Source of the DNA: a virus
Virus record (IMG/VR): IMGVR_UViG_3300041586_000038
Coordinates: 1 to 36,033 of that record
Length of the DNA stretch: 36,033 bases
Direction: 5' to 3' (one strand)
Position numbers and translations under genes: made by a program. Position 1 is the first letter of the stretch. Each line of letters opens with the position of its first letter. Below, piece after piece: positions 1 to 12,600 of this stretch. The notes below the pieces were generated by a model, which ran no database searches, had not been told where the DNA came from, and saw only the letters and a program-made list of their open reading frames with translations.

Positions 1-158
1 GGGCCGGTCGGGCCAGTGTCGCCTTTATCCCCAAGCCCTGAAACGCTCACAAGCAATTGGTTTTCGCCCGAAGGCTCCACCACAACCACGTCAGCTACCG
101 CCGCGTCGATAAACACTGTTTCAGCAATACCGCCAATGATTGTGACGTTATCGCTCAC
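1..158 (-). CDS. Collagen-like tail fibre, 3'-truncated by window edge
   Basis: A GTG at 158 overlaps the upstream TGA (GTGA) and opens a frame that runs off the window. The ~52 visible residues begin MSDNVTIIGGIAETVFIDAA, continue with strand-like VVVVEPSGENQLLVSVSG, and reach GDKGDTGPTGP, which is Gly-X-Y collagen repeat. Phage fibres often place such a triple-helical shaft between a base and a receptor-binding tip. The first 40 residues probably bind the Ig-like protein just upstream. Too short for a stand-alone frame prediction, but coupling, composition and repeat make it convincing. Confidence 0.7.
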   Translation of the reverse strand, partial: MSDNVTIIGGIAETVFIDAAVADVVVVEPSGENQLLVSVSGLGDKGDTGPTG

Positions 159-568
159 AGCGTTACCTCGCCCTCGATCACATACGATCCTTTGAAGTAG
201 GTTTTGACATCACCTGTTGGGAAAGTGACCTGAACATCGTATTGATATGCACCAGCCATTGTCGGAACCGGGTGATACCCGACACGGAAAATGCCGTTTA
301 TCGCGTCTGTGATTACGATGCTTGTTCCATCAGTTGTTGACAGGTCCAGAATTGGCAACTGGCCGGCACAAGCCCGCACCTGCATCTTGATGCTTGCGTC
401 AGTCAGATCAACCGCCACGCTATTCCGCTGAATGGTGAACGACAAAGCATCTGCCGTGTCACCTGCGTATTGGGGGGGCCAGTCATACAATCCGGGGCGC
501 ATCAGGACATTCCACTTCATCTTGTGGATGCCTATGGGATATGTGGCATCCATCCGGGGAAGCCGCAC
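155..568 (-). CDS. Ig-like fibre-base protein (BppU N-terminus-like)
   Basis: This is up to 137 residues. The body (DTADALSFTIQRNSVAVDLT, then DASIKMQVRA, then NGIFRVGYHPVPTMAGAYQY) is an Ig-like beta sandwich of the kind found at the N-terminus of baseplate/fibre-base proteins such as BppU. The start is uncertain: GTG 568 has CACAGGA touching it with no spacing, ATG 553 and ATG 520 have weak sites, and the same frame stays open upstream to 661 with protein-like sequence but no ATG, GTG or TTG. The stop TGA is interlocked with the GTG of the next gene (GTGA, 155-158), so the two are coupled. It probably attaches or displays the following fibre. Confidence 0.75.
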   Translation of the reverse strand: MRLPRMDATYPIGIHKMKWNVLMRPGLYDWPPQYAGDTADALSFTIQRNSVAVDLTDASIKMQVRACAGQLPILDLSTTDGTSIVITDAINGIFRVGYHPVPTMAGAYQYDVQVTFPTGDVKTYFKGSYVIEGEVTL

Positions 569-624
569 GTCCTGTGCGTCATTGCCCGAATAGATACCAG
601 ATGTAGCGATCCGTTTCCAGTGGC

Positions 625-3600
625 TTAGTTGATCGGGGGCGCAAGGTCGCCCCGCAACCGATCATTCAGCCTCGGGTTCAGGGAAACGCCGCCCTCATTC
701 CTTTGCGAAGCGCGCATCCGCCCCTTGAACGATTGTCTGATCGTGGCGCCCGTGATCGGATATTCAGGGAACCGTGTGTTGAAGTCCCGCACATCATCCA
801 TGACGCTTTCAGGGATAGGCTGGCCTTCCTTCAAGGCGTTTGAAGCTGCCTTGTGGATTGCCTTGCGCTCGTCCATCACTTCACTCTCTTTGTTTTTCAG
901 GCGAGTGTTCATGTCGTATTGCTCGGCAACGCGCGCCGGGGTGAAGCCATTGGCCTGCAACAGCAACTCCCATGGGTTCACGTCCTCGATCAGCGTATCT
1001 CCGTTCCATGTTGTCACGCCTTCAAGGGCATATCGGCCTGTCCGAAGCACATCGCGCACAAATTTTGGCGTGGAGGATTCGACGCCGCGCGCCAGTGTGT
1101 CACCAGAACCAGTCGCAATGCCCTCTGCGATGTTGGGTAAGCCTCGACCAAGGACGCTGTAGGCAATCCCGCCGATAGGACCGGCCAACTCGTTGATGTA
1201 GTGCTGAACCAAATCCGAACCCTCCAGGTTGCGATCTGATCCCCGGAACCAAAGATCGGGCATCCCGATACGGTTGGTCAGCGCCGCGCCGGTCAGCTGG
1301 CCCGGAATGCCGTTCAAGAATGCGCCAGCCGCATAGTTGGCGGCCGCAACGCCAAGGCTGTCACCCTCCATCAAAAGCGCGTCCTGCATCCATTCCTCAA
1401 CATCGTCAGCATCGCCGGGGAAAAACAGGGCCAACAAGCCCATAAGCAGGCCGTAGCCCCACACACCCTTGAAGCCAGCGTGTGCCATCATTGAAAGCGT
1501 GATCCCGACAAGCTGAGTACGCGCCTCTTTGCGTTCGGCCTTGCTTGCCCCCTGCAATGACTGGTGCGAATCGCGGAAAAGACGATACAAAATGTTGGTA
1601 GAAAACTGGCGAAAGATGAAAATCACCTTGGGAATATCGCCCTGCATGAACCTCGGGCGGTCACTATTCTGGTAAGAAAAGTGCGTTTTCCAAGTCAGGT
1701 CCGCGCCCTTTTCAATCGCGTCTGTATGGTTCATCCCATCGGCCCGCGCAAGGCGGTAAGCCGCAAGGAATGTCACCTCGCGGTTTACCCGCTCTGCATG
1801 GTGGAACGCAAAGCCGATCCGGCGCATCCACTTTTCGCGCACCGGGTTGAACTCGACGCCCGTTTCAGCAACCGCCGCCAAGTCATGTGCCTGCGTCTTG
1901 TCGATTGTGCCGCGGCGATACCCCTCGATCATAGCGGCCTTTTCATCGGCGGAAAGCGTTGGTGAATTTTCAGCCGACCAAGTGTCTTTCCATGAAACGC
2001 CTTGCCCCTTGCCAAAGTCTTTGGCCGCGCGCCCCAATTCGGTCATTATCTTGCCAATGGTCGCGTTTTTCAGACCAGCCTTGAGAATGGCGGGGCCGAT
2101 CACGGTTGTCTGGGTGATGTTCACCAGCGCAGCGGCAGGGCTGACCCCCAGATACCAGACAAAGGCCAGCGATGAAGCCATGGCCGACCATGCCGAACCT
2201 GTCGGGTTCATGGTCCATTCCATCCGCTTGCGCATTTCGTTCACAACTGCCGTTGCCCGGTTGGGATCATCAGCCCGCCGCGCCTCCTCGGACGCATCAT
2301 CGAGGCTGTCTTGCATCTCAAGCGAATATTTCAGCCTAGCAAGCTGGTGGGCTCCATGGAACGTGTGCGATGTGTAGGACCGCAAGGCGTCACGATTGAA
2401 GCCCTCGCGCCCCTTGCGGTGGATCTTCGATGTTCTGATCGACTGATCGGGCATGGTTTCAAGATACCGCTGCCAGATCGCGTCCATGACCTCCGGGGAT
2501 GCCCCGCTGTCGGCCAGCATCATTTCCACGTCAGCCACAAACTTGGGGTCTACCTGATCCTTCATGTCGGCGCTGCTGGACATAAGCCCATGACGAACGC
2601 GGCCCGGGTTTTCCGCCTCTTGCTCGGTGCGGAACACCTGCTGCTTGGATTCGCTGTCAAACCGGCTGAAATTGATCACCTCGCCTTTTTCATCGCGCAC
2701 CGTGACAAAGTAATTCCCGAAGCGCGCCAAGGGGAAGTATGGGCCTTTCAGCCTTTGCCCCTCGAACACCTTGCGCATGGTCCTGATCTGGCTTGCCGAT
2801 CCATTGGCCGCCCGCGCCCGCACTTTTGCCAAGATAGTATCGGCCTCGTCCAGCGCCGCCTGACGTTCTGTTCCTTTCAGCCCATCATCGTCCATTTTGC
2901 GCAGCGTCTTGCGGTGTTCACGCTCGGCGCGCTTCAATGCAATCTTGGCCCCGGCCTTGATATTGTCCTCCAACGCGATATCAAAGTCATTCGCCAGCTT
3001 TTCGTAGGAATCCTTCACCTTGACGTAGAATGCCTGATAATCGGCGGGCAAAGCATCATACAGCGCCTTGATCGCGGCATATGACCGCTTGCGGGTTTTC
3101 TCATCAGCCAATTTCTTCTTGGCCCAATCGGGCGCGCTTTCGCCCAGCCGCGAATACTCGATCTTCGCCATGCGCAAGAAATTATCATCCTTGCCCCAAG
3201 GATCAGGCTTGGAAGGGTCAACGCCCGTCATTGTCGATCGGTGCATCAGGTCCATCATGCCATCATTGGCCGTTGGGCTTTTCTTCTGCATGTCGATCCA
3301 CTCTTGCGCCACGCCTGCCGCATCAGAGTGCCATTCGTTGCGCAGGGTGTCCATTTCTTCTTTCGCGCGCAGATATCGCTTGGTGGAAAGCATCTTACTG
3401 CCCATTTCAGCAAACAGGGCCCGCCCCGGCACAAGCGCCAGGACGCTCATTTTGTCGCCGGTCATGCTGTCTGTCGTGATGTTGCGCAGAACCTCTTTGG
3501 GATCACGCCACAGCCGCGCGCTGACAAGGCCCTGATACTTGGCGCGGACAGTGCCCGCCAAAGCCGTCATTTCGGGGGCTGCGGTGGCGTCAGTCTTCCG

Positions 3601-6600
3601 AACATTAAACGCTTGCTCCCCGTTTTCCAGATCGACCAAATCGACAAAATATCCTTTCTTGCGCAGCCCCTCATAGAAAGATGCGCCATCTTTTGTTAGT
3701 TCATACCCGCTAAGGAACCGACCACCGTTTTGATTGGCCCATTCGATTGCTGCGTCATGCAATGCCGTAGAGACGCCCATGCGCTGCATTTTGGCGGGAA
3801 CCTCGGTGATATCTGCCTGCAAGCCGCCATCGTCCATCTTGTAGGCAATAAGGGTTGCGGTTTCGCCGTTTCTGGTCACAGAGAATGTCACCGTGTTCTT
3901 GGATTCCGTCTCCGTGACCGATCCCATATCCGCCCGCATTTCTGCGCCATCCTTACGCGCCTGGCCGCCGCCCGGTCCATCCGGCCCCCGCCCGCCGACC
4001 TTGCCGCTTGCAATCCGCTCCATGGTCAGCGCCGCCGAACCAAAGCCCCGGCCCCGCAGCATGTTTGCCATTGCCACGATGAAAGCCTCGACCTTGGCCA
4101 TGGCCTTTTCAATGCCGGAATACTGATCGCGGTTCTGCGCCCAAAGGCGATACAACTCCGCGACCATTTCCTCCGACTGCATGGCGGCAGGCTGGTCTTT
4201 GTAACGCTGCATCACACTTGCCACGATTTCAGGCTCACGCCGCGCCTCTTTCACAAGCCCGCGCCATTCCTCCGCCGAAAACAGACCATGCGGCTTGTTC
4301 CAAAGAGCCTCGTTGCGCAGCGCATGGATGATTTCGTGCCGCATGATGCCGATCTTCTCAATCCCGGCATTGGCCGCAACCGTTATCCCCTCGCTCACGC
4401 CAAACCGGCCCGCAATAGCGTTGCCAGACACATGGCTTACCAATCTGCGCACCACGCGCACCGTAACCTTGCCAGACAGGCCTGTGCGCGCCAGTTCCGC
4501 GTTCATGTCGCGGGTGATGCCGCTGATATCGTCAGGCGTGATCTGTGCGTCATTGCCGGGGGCAAATTCGCGCATTTCGCTGGCGCGCACTTCCTCTGTC
4601 CCATCCAGAGGATAGGTATCTACAACCTCAAATGCGGTGCCAAGGGGTGCTTCGCCCTTTTCAACTTTTACCTGCGATTGTTCGATCACCAGCAACACTT
4701 GATCGCCATCAGCGGAAACACCGCGCGCAAACACACGGTTTACCTCGGTGCCTGCCCGCGCCAACCGTTCATCCAGCGCGCCAAAGGGTGCGGTGTAGGT
4801 CTTGCCGCCAATCGTGTGAACAAAAGGATTTCCATTGTCCATCAAAGGCGCATCGCTGCTTTGATCTGTTGCAAGATCACGCCCTTTGTCGTCCATTTTA
4901 GCAAAGCGGTTTGGCTTACCAAGGCGGTCCTTTGCTGTCTCGACCTCGGCCAAGCGAACAAGCCCTTTGAATTTTCCAACATCTCGCGCCAGCTTGCGCG
5001 CAATGCTCCGATCCACCACCGATGCGGCCCGTTCCTCCATGCGCGGGGTGGCCTTTTTGGTATCGCTGATTTGGCGTTCTTGGTTTGCAATGAACCGATC
5101 CACGGCCATCTTAACCGAATTTGGCGACAATCCACCGATCAGGGCACGCGAGTTAAGGACGTTTTTGATCGCAATACTGTTGCTTAGAAGTGTGCGCCTG
5201 CGACCATTGATTGTGACATCGGCCCCATAAGCCACATCAGAACCCAAGCCTTGAAAGCTGTTTACGGACAAAATTACGCCATCGCCAAGGTTTATAGGCC
5301 GCGCGCGCGCAAACCCATACTCACGGCCCACCGTTGGGTCGCCAACCACTTCCAGCGCGTCCAGAACAGCCTTGTAGTAGGCATCAGGTTTGCCACCTTC
5401 CGGCAGGATGGTTGGGACCGGCTGTTCAAACTTCGGAAGCAACTCTGCCTTTTGGCCTTTCGGTCTATCAGCATTGCGTTTGCGTGCAGCGTCAGCCTCA
5501 ATCTCATTGGCGGCCTTGGCGTCTTGGTGCGCATCAATTGCGGTATTGTAATCCGACCACATTTTGCCAGCGTCTTTGAACCCGTCAAATGACAGGGTTT
5601 CAGCCGCTTTTACATCATCGGTCCAGCCCGCGATATTTGCTGGCGCTTCCCGTAGGAAACTTTTGGCTTCACCAACGGCCAAAAGCTGCGACGACTGGCT
5701 GGCCTCGGTGTCGCGCAGTTCTTTTTCTGCCTCCATCTTCTTCAAGAACACGGGGTTGCCGGTGGATTGCGCCATAAACGCGGCATAGCTTTCCGCATCA
5801 CTGTCGTCAGGCTCGATCAGATTGTCCGCTGTGGAGTTGAGGAATTGCTCAATCCCAGAGGCTTTGCGCTCAAGCACCTGCCACAGCACCACGTCAGAGG
5901 TTTTTTCCGTGGCGTAAGCCGTGATTTCAATCTCAAAGCCTTCTGGATCGTTTTCATATAGAGAGTTGCCTTGCCGGATGATCCGGCCTTCGCGTTGCTC
6001 CATGTCCGAAGGACGCCAGGGGGCATCAATGTGATGCAATCCCACAAGCCGCTCCTGCGCGTTCATTCCGGCGCCCATTTTGAAGGTAGAGCCAATCAGC
6101 ACCCGCACCCGGCCAGCATTCACATCGTCAAACAATCCGGCCTTCTTGTCGGCGGTATCATAGTCGTGGATGAATGCTACCTCCTTTGGGTCAATGCCGT
6201 TTTCGACAAGATAAGCCTTCACATCGTCATAGAATGAAAACCCGCTGTCGGCGGTTTGCGCCAAGGATACGGCTTCACGGCCCTCGCCGTTCATCCATTC
6301 CTCAATGGTGTCCAGCGCGGCAAGGCTAAGAGTTCCGCCCTCGATGCGCGCCTCAACGGCCTCCATTGCCTCCCCGGCCTGTTGCAGCCATGGCTTGCCA
6401 ACATCGGAAGCAACCCGTGCCTTGGCTTGCGCAGGGGTCATGCCAGAACGCTTCCACACATCCATGACGGATTGCTTCACGCCCTTCAAAGCGGTCTTGG
6501 TGGGCACAGAACTGTCAGCAAATATAAGCTGCGCGCCCCTTACTGCCTCCCAATTCGCTGCAATGCGAAGCACTTCGTTACCAGCAATCACCACTTTGGA

Positions 6601-9600
6601 ATTTTTATCTCGCTTGGCGCTGGGGTCGATGGTCCGAATGTCGATCGAGGCTTTGCGCGCGTCCGACAGAACCCAAAGCATGTTGTCAACGCTCGGGTAT
6701 GCCTTATTGCCCGCGTTTCGCTTGATCCCATCGCTGCGCATCACAAGGTAATCGGTAAACTCGTTTTGATCCGGTGTGGAGGTGACGCTGATAAGGCGGC
6801 GGCCACCACCCTTGATTTTCGGGGTCGGAAACTTGGTGGATTTGTGCTTGCTCTTGTCTTTGATCTTGGCGTTTTCCGCCTCGATCTGCTCTTTATACAT
6901 CGCCTCAACCTGCGGGCGCATGACGATATCGGCAAAGGATTTGTAAATCTGCGCCAGAGGGCCAAGGTTGACGAGCCCAGACATGACGCGCCGCTGCTTC
7001 AATTTCATGGCAGGCGTATATTCAAACCGCTCTTTGGCCTGAATAAATGCGGCCGACCATGTGTCGAAGTGCATCAGACCCATTTTGCGAAGCATACCCG
7101 GTGCTTGGTACTTCATGATCGTGAAAATCTCGACCAAGCTATTGCTGACCGGCGTACCTGTCAAAAAGCCCAAAGCCCCATCACGATTGGATATGCTGCG
7201 GGTCTTGATGTAGAGGTCCAGCGCGCGCTGTGAACCTTCAGGATTGTTCATCCCGACAATTCTCTGCGCGGACGTGGCATATTCAAGGTTTTTGAACTCG
7301 TGCGCCTCGTCAATGACAAGGTTATCAATCCCCGTTTGGTTGAAGTTGAAGCCGATATCATCGGACTTCACCTCGACCAGCATTGCCTCCAGCTTTTCCT
7401 TGTACTTTTTGACCTTGGAATTGATCTGCGAAACGGTTGATCCGCTTTCTTTATTTGCCTTGGCCGCGTTGAGGGCTTCCTCAAGGTCGTCAATCTGTTC
7501 TTCCATGATCAGCCGAACGTCAGCCGGATCATTTTCTATGTTCTTCAGTTGCGAGTGACCAATGATTATGGCGTCATAATCGCCGGTCGCAATGCGGGCA
7601 ATCAGCTTGCGGCGGTTCTGCTGGGAGAAGTCCTTTTCCGTGGCCACCAGAATGTTGGCTCCTGGATACAGTGCGTAGAAGTCACGCGCCCACTGGCCGA
7701 CCAAGTGATTTGGAACGGACACAAGTGTTTTTCTGGACAGGCCCAGCCTCTTGCGCTCCATGATCGCGGTTATGGCGGTGAATGTCTTACCTGCGCCCAC
7801 AATATGATGCAGAAGGGTCGATGGTGACAGGATCATGCGCCAAGCGCCGTTCTTCTGGCTGTTGCGCATCTGAATGTCAGGGTTTTGCCCCACGGTCGTC
7901 AGGTAATTCACCCCGTCATATTGACGGTCTTTGACCACGTTCATCTTTTCATTGAACGCATTGACGATTTTCGATTGGCGCTCCGGGTTCAGATAGGCCC
8001 ACTTCATGAACTCCTCGGCCATGCGCTCTGCTGCGGCGTTGGCGTTCATGGTTTCACGCTCGTTCTTGACCGATTTACCGTCATGTGCCCGATCTGAAAC
8101 CACAATCTGCTTGCCGCGCGCCACGGCCTCAAAGATTTCAATGGCGCTTTTGCGTTCGGTTCGGAATTGCGCGCCAAACTCTGACGCATCGCTGCCCTCG
8201 ATGTCCATGTGAATTGTGCCGGATAGCGGGTCAGGCCGGATCTTGGCCTTTTTAGCGCCTAGAGCCCGTGCAAATTCCTCGAACACCTCGCCGGGAATCC
8301 ATTGCGACCGGATCACGGGGCTGATCTGTTCGGCGCGCTTTGGCTCTGGCATTGCAGCTTCCAGCGCCTTCACGTTTTCGCCCATGCCTGCTTTCTCGGC
8401 GTCCTCGATCTTTTCAGCGAGGTTGCCAGACAGATATTCGTCGGCCAGCACATACTCATCGCGCTTGGGGTCTTTGAAGATCATAGGCTTGTCGCCCGCG
8501 GTCAACTCCTTGCGCACCTGTTCAGGGGTCTTTTTCGTCAACTTGGCAATCAGCGGGATATCCAGCCGCCCGCGCTCACGCAACGAAATCTGAACACCAT
8601 CGGCGGAACTGTCTGCGCTGGTGGCCTCGGTGTAAGGCACAATCACGCGCTTTTTCAGAATAGCGGCAGGATCAGCCGTTTCCTCAATGCCCTTTTCCTT
8701 GTTGGCTTTCTTGTAGCGGCTTTCAAGCGCAGCCTCGATACCCGGAACGCCGCCCAGAACGGCATCATTTGCCGCATTGTTGACGAAGCCATGCGCTTTG
8801 ACAAAGGTGGTGTATTCCTTGCGCAATGCCGCCCGCATTTTATCCATATCTGGATTGTTGGCGTTTTCTGCGGCCAGCAAGGCAAGCGTGTTGTTGCGCA
8901 GGGAGAGCAACCCGCGCAGCGTCTTGAACTTCTTGTCGCCAATTTTTTTGGTTTCGATTGCGGCGGTCAACTCCTTCAGGGCTGCCGCCTGTGCTTTGCC
9001 AAAGTACGGGTTTTGATCGGTCAACGCCTCAAGCATAGTGCCAAAGGCTCCATGCGCCTGCTTGCCCATACCTGGAGGCGGTGTTTTCTTGTGGCTGAAT
9101 TTTGCCCCATCCTCGGCCTTGTCGTTAAAGCTGACCGATAATGCTTCTACCATGCGGATCAGCGCACGATCTACGGCCACGGCCTGCTGGTCCGGTGTGC
9201 CTGACTTGATCGCATCACGATAGGCTGTCAGCGCGTCCCGTGCGGCCACCATTGGCAGCGCCGCATCGCCCCATAGCGTGTCCTTGTTGACCTCGATCAC
9301 CTGCGCGTTGCCTTCGGTATCATCATCGCGGCGCATCATGATCTTACCATCAGGCAACAGTATGCTTTGACCAATGGCAAGGTCGCTGGTTGTCGGGCCC
9401 TCTACCACCGCCGCCTCAAGGGCTTCGGTGTGGGTTGGCAATTCGCCATCAATCTTCGCCAGCGCGCCAGACAGGGCTGTGCCAAGGTCGCGGCCATCGC
9501 TGTGAAGGGTGAACTCCGTCCCATCACCGCGCCGCATAGTCCCATCCATGGCAGGTCGGCCAAGCATCATTTCGGGATTTGCGGCAAAGTAGCCGTTCAG

Positions 9601-12600
9601 TGTCGTGCCGTTTGGTCCAGCCACGTTGGTTTCAAGCCATGACAGGTCGCCCGTTGGATCGCCTTCTGGCCGCTTCTGGAACCAAACGATATCGGTTGTC
9701 ACCTCCGTACCTGCGTTGGCCAAGAAAGCGTTGTTGGGCAAGCGCACCGCGCCAAGGAAGTTGAAGTGACGCGCAAGGTAGCTGCGCGCCTGCGGGTTTG
9801 CCACATCAAGGAAGTTGCGGGTCACGACCATGCCCATGATCCCGCCATCGCGCAGGTGCATACCCGTTTTCGCAATAATGAAGTTGTGGATGGACATGGG
9901 CGGTATTTCGGGGTGCATCTTTGACAAAATAACCGACGATCCAAATGGCGGGTTGCCGATCGCTACGTCGATGGTGCCATTGCGGAACGGCGCGTCCTGA
10001 AACGCTGTGCCGCCAAAAATGGTTGCATCAGGGTAAAGGTGCTTGGCAATTTTGCCTGTCGTGTCGTCCATTTCGGCGGCGAACCATTCAGTCTTGCCAG
10101 AAATATCGGCAGGCATAAGCCCGACAAAGTTTCCCGTGCCGATGGTCGGCTCCATGGCGCGGCCACCTTCAAAACCAAAGCGGCGCATGGTGGCCCACAT
10201 GCCGTTTACGATGGTGCGTGAGGTATAGTGCGCGTCCGCTGTCGATGTGCCGGCTGCGCGGTATTCGTCCTTGGTCAGCAATTCACGAAGGGTTGCTTGG
10301 GCGCGGCCAAACTGTGTGGTTTTGCCTGCCTCGCCCGGGTCAAACACGCGCTTTAATCCACCCCATCCGACATAGCGGGCCAACACGGCCTGTTCGTCCT
10401 TGGTGGCAAAGCGGTTCTGCGTTTCCAACTCATTAACCAGTCGGATCGCTGCGATGTTGTTGTCAATTTTTGTTCCGTCAGTGCCTTCCCCAAGCGGGAA
10501 GTCTGGCGTGATTACAAAGTTTCCGGGGCTGCTTCCGCTACGCTCGGTTGTGGGTGTGCGAGGTACTCCGGCGCTATCTCCGACCACGCCTCCTGCCAGC
10601 CCATTCCCCGCTGGTCTTTCATCCTCTGCACGTCCTTCGCCGCCTGCAACGATAGGCTCGCGCTCAACGAACGGTCTTGCATCATCAGCGGGGCGTTGCT
10701 GTTCACGTCCGCCCAAGCCTCCCTGATCCATCCCAGAATCTTCGTTTGGAGTGTCTCGTTCATTTTCCACGTCCTTGGCAGGTGGTTGTGCCTCAATGGT
10801 ATCACGTTTTGGGGCTTTTTGCGAGGGTTTTGCAGATTGTGAAATTGATTGACCAACCATGCTTTTTATTTCGGCAGCGTATGCACCCCAAATGGCATCA
10901 CCATCTTCAGCGTCCACGCCAAGTTCTTCGGTGATTTCTTCTGTTGAATCAGAGCTGTAGTTTCCGCTGTATTGCTCCACGTCTAGTTCAAAACCGCCCA
11001 ATGAATCCATGGCGCTGGTCCCGAGTTTTTGCCAAGACCAAATCCCATTGGTAAACATGGTCGGCGACCATACCATTCTGATCTGCAACAGCTTTCGTGT
11101 CCCGTCAGAAGAAGGAGATATTGCGGCCCGCGCCTCAATCATAATGTTATTGGTCAGATATCCAGCGTTCATCCATCCACTATCACCTTCTGCATCGTCT
11201 TCTGTGTCAGTGATACGATCTGGCGATGTTGCCCACTCTGGAATATCGTCAACAATTTTGCCAGTTTTTACCTTGTTGGCCGCTTGTGGCAGTTTTGGTT
11301 TTGCAGTTGCCTCGGCTGCAAGAACCTTGCGGGCCTCGGCCATCACGTCAATGGCGCTATCCATGCCCGAAATATCTTCCCCGGCCATGTCCATTTCGTC
11401 GCGCGCGTCATTGTAGGATGCGCGCATAACCCGCTGGACCTGCTTGGCGGTCAGGCCGGTATCGTCCATGAAGTTGCGCAGGTTTTCGGCAAAGCCCCTG
11501 ATCCCATCCTCGATGTTGAGAATGACCAGTTCGACACCCAGCGCCAACAGCTTTGGATCAAGGCCGCTGCTTGTCTGGTTCCGCATGGCCGCTGCCATTT
11601 CAGCGCGGATTGCGTCACGGCGGGCCTGTTTCTCGGGCGACAGACTGGAGGTGCGGACCGGTGCTGCGGCGGGCTCGGGCGCTGCGGCGTCTGGCTGCAC
11701 GCCAAGGGGTGACATGCCTGCCATTGGCGCGACTTGTGGCGTTGGGCGGGGTTTTGGCATTGGTGCGGCGGCATTAACCCTCTCGGCCTTTTCCACACCA
11801 GCGTCATAAGCCTCCATGGCCAGATCGGCGGCTTCATCCCCAAGTCTATCGCGGATCAGGTCAACAATGGGCTCTGGTCCTGCAATCATGTTGTTGCCGA
11901 TATCCAGTACGCGCGCTTTGTCGGCCAGCTTGGCCAGATTGGTACTTCCAATCCCGATCAAGAACTCACCAAGGCGCCCCATGCCGACAGCGTGTGGCGC
12001 TTCTGCCTGCTCAAATCGCGAAAGGCTACTGCGAACCCGCGCAATGATGAAATCAAGGTCGTCGTTTGGCGATTTTTCGGGTGCAGGCGCGGTCGGCTTC
12101 CGCGCGGCATCGGCGCGCTGCGCACGTTTCACAGCATCGTTGATCGCTTCGACGCGGGTTTTTCCGTACCCACCAATGACAGAGTATGGGTTTTGGCGAA
12201 AGATATTGGCCTTGAAGTCGCCTGTGACCCAATTCCCGCTGCTGGCTTCTGGATCACCCGCTGAACGTGCCGCCATATTGGCATTCATCTTGACCGCGCT
12301 TCCGAGAGTGAAGTCTTTTGGCATGGGAAGTTCTGCCACTGGCGATGGAGGATTCCCGTCGATGATTTCTAATTGGCCACTGTCTTGAGCGGCTTTAATG
12401 ATCGAGGCATTGATGTTTTCCTGCGTTGGCGCTTTGGGCGGTGCGTAGCGGTCATGCGCCGCAACGATCTTCTGTGCCAGATCAATGGCAGTCAGGCCCT
12501 TGGGGTTCATAAACTGGTTGGAACCAGACCCATATGGATCGGACGCCTGCGAAATGCGCCACATCATCTGCGGATTTCCGCCAGAACTGAACGACTCTCC

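Noticed and set aside
625-661. Programmed -1 frameshift fusing the giant protein to the Ig-like fibre-base protein
   Set aside because: The CCCCC run is not a proper X-XXY-YYZ slippery site, no stimulatory structure is evident, and fusing an injected protein to a fibre base makes little biological sense. Kept only as a minor possibility under the start-codon finding.
3730-5187. 485-codon open frame on the plus strand
   Set aside because: It lies fully antisense to the giant gene between the helicase and zincin regions. Its composition (very rich in His, Arg, Cys and Leu) is that of a shadow frame in GC-rich coding DNA, with no recognisable domain.
6256-7233. 325-codon open frame on the plus strand
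   Set aside because: Antisense to the conserved helicase domain; no domain, no ribosome-binding site of note, and shadow-like composition.
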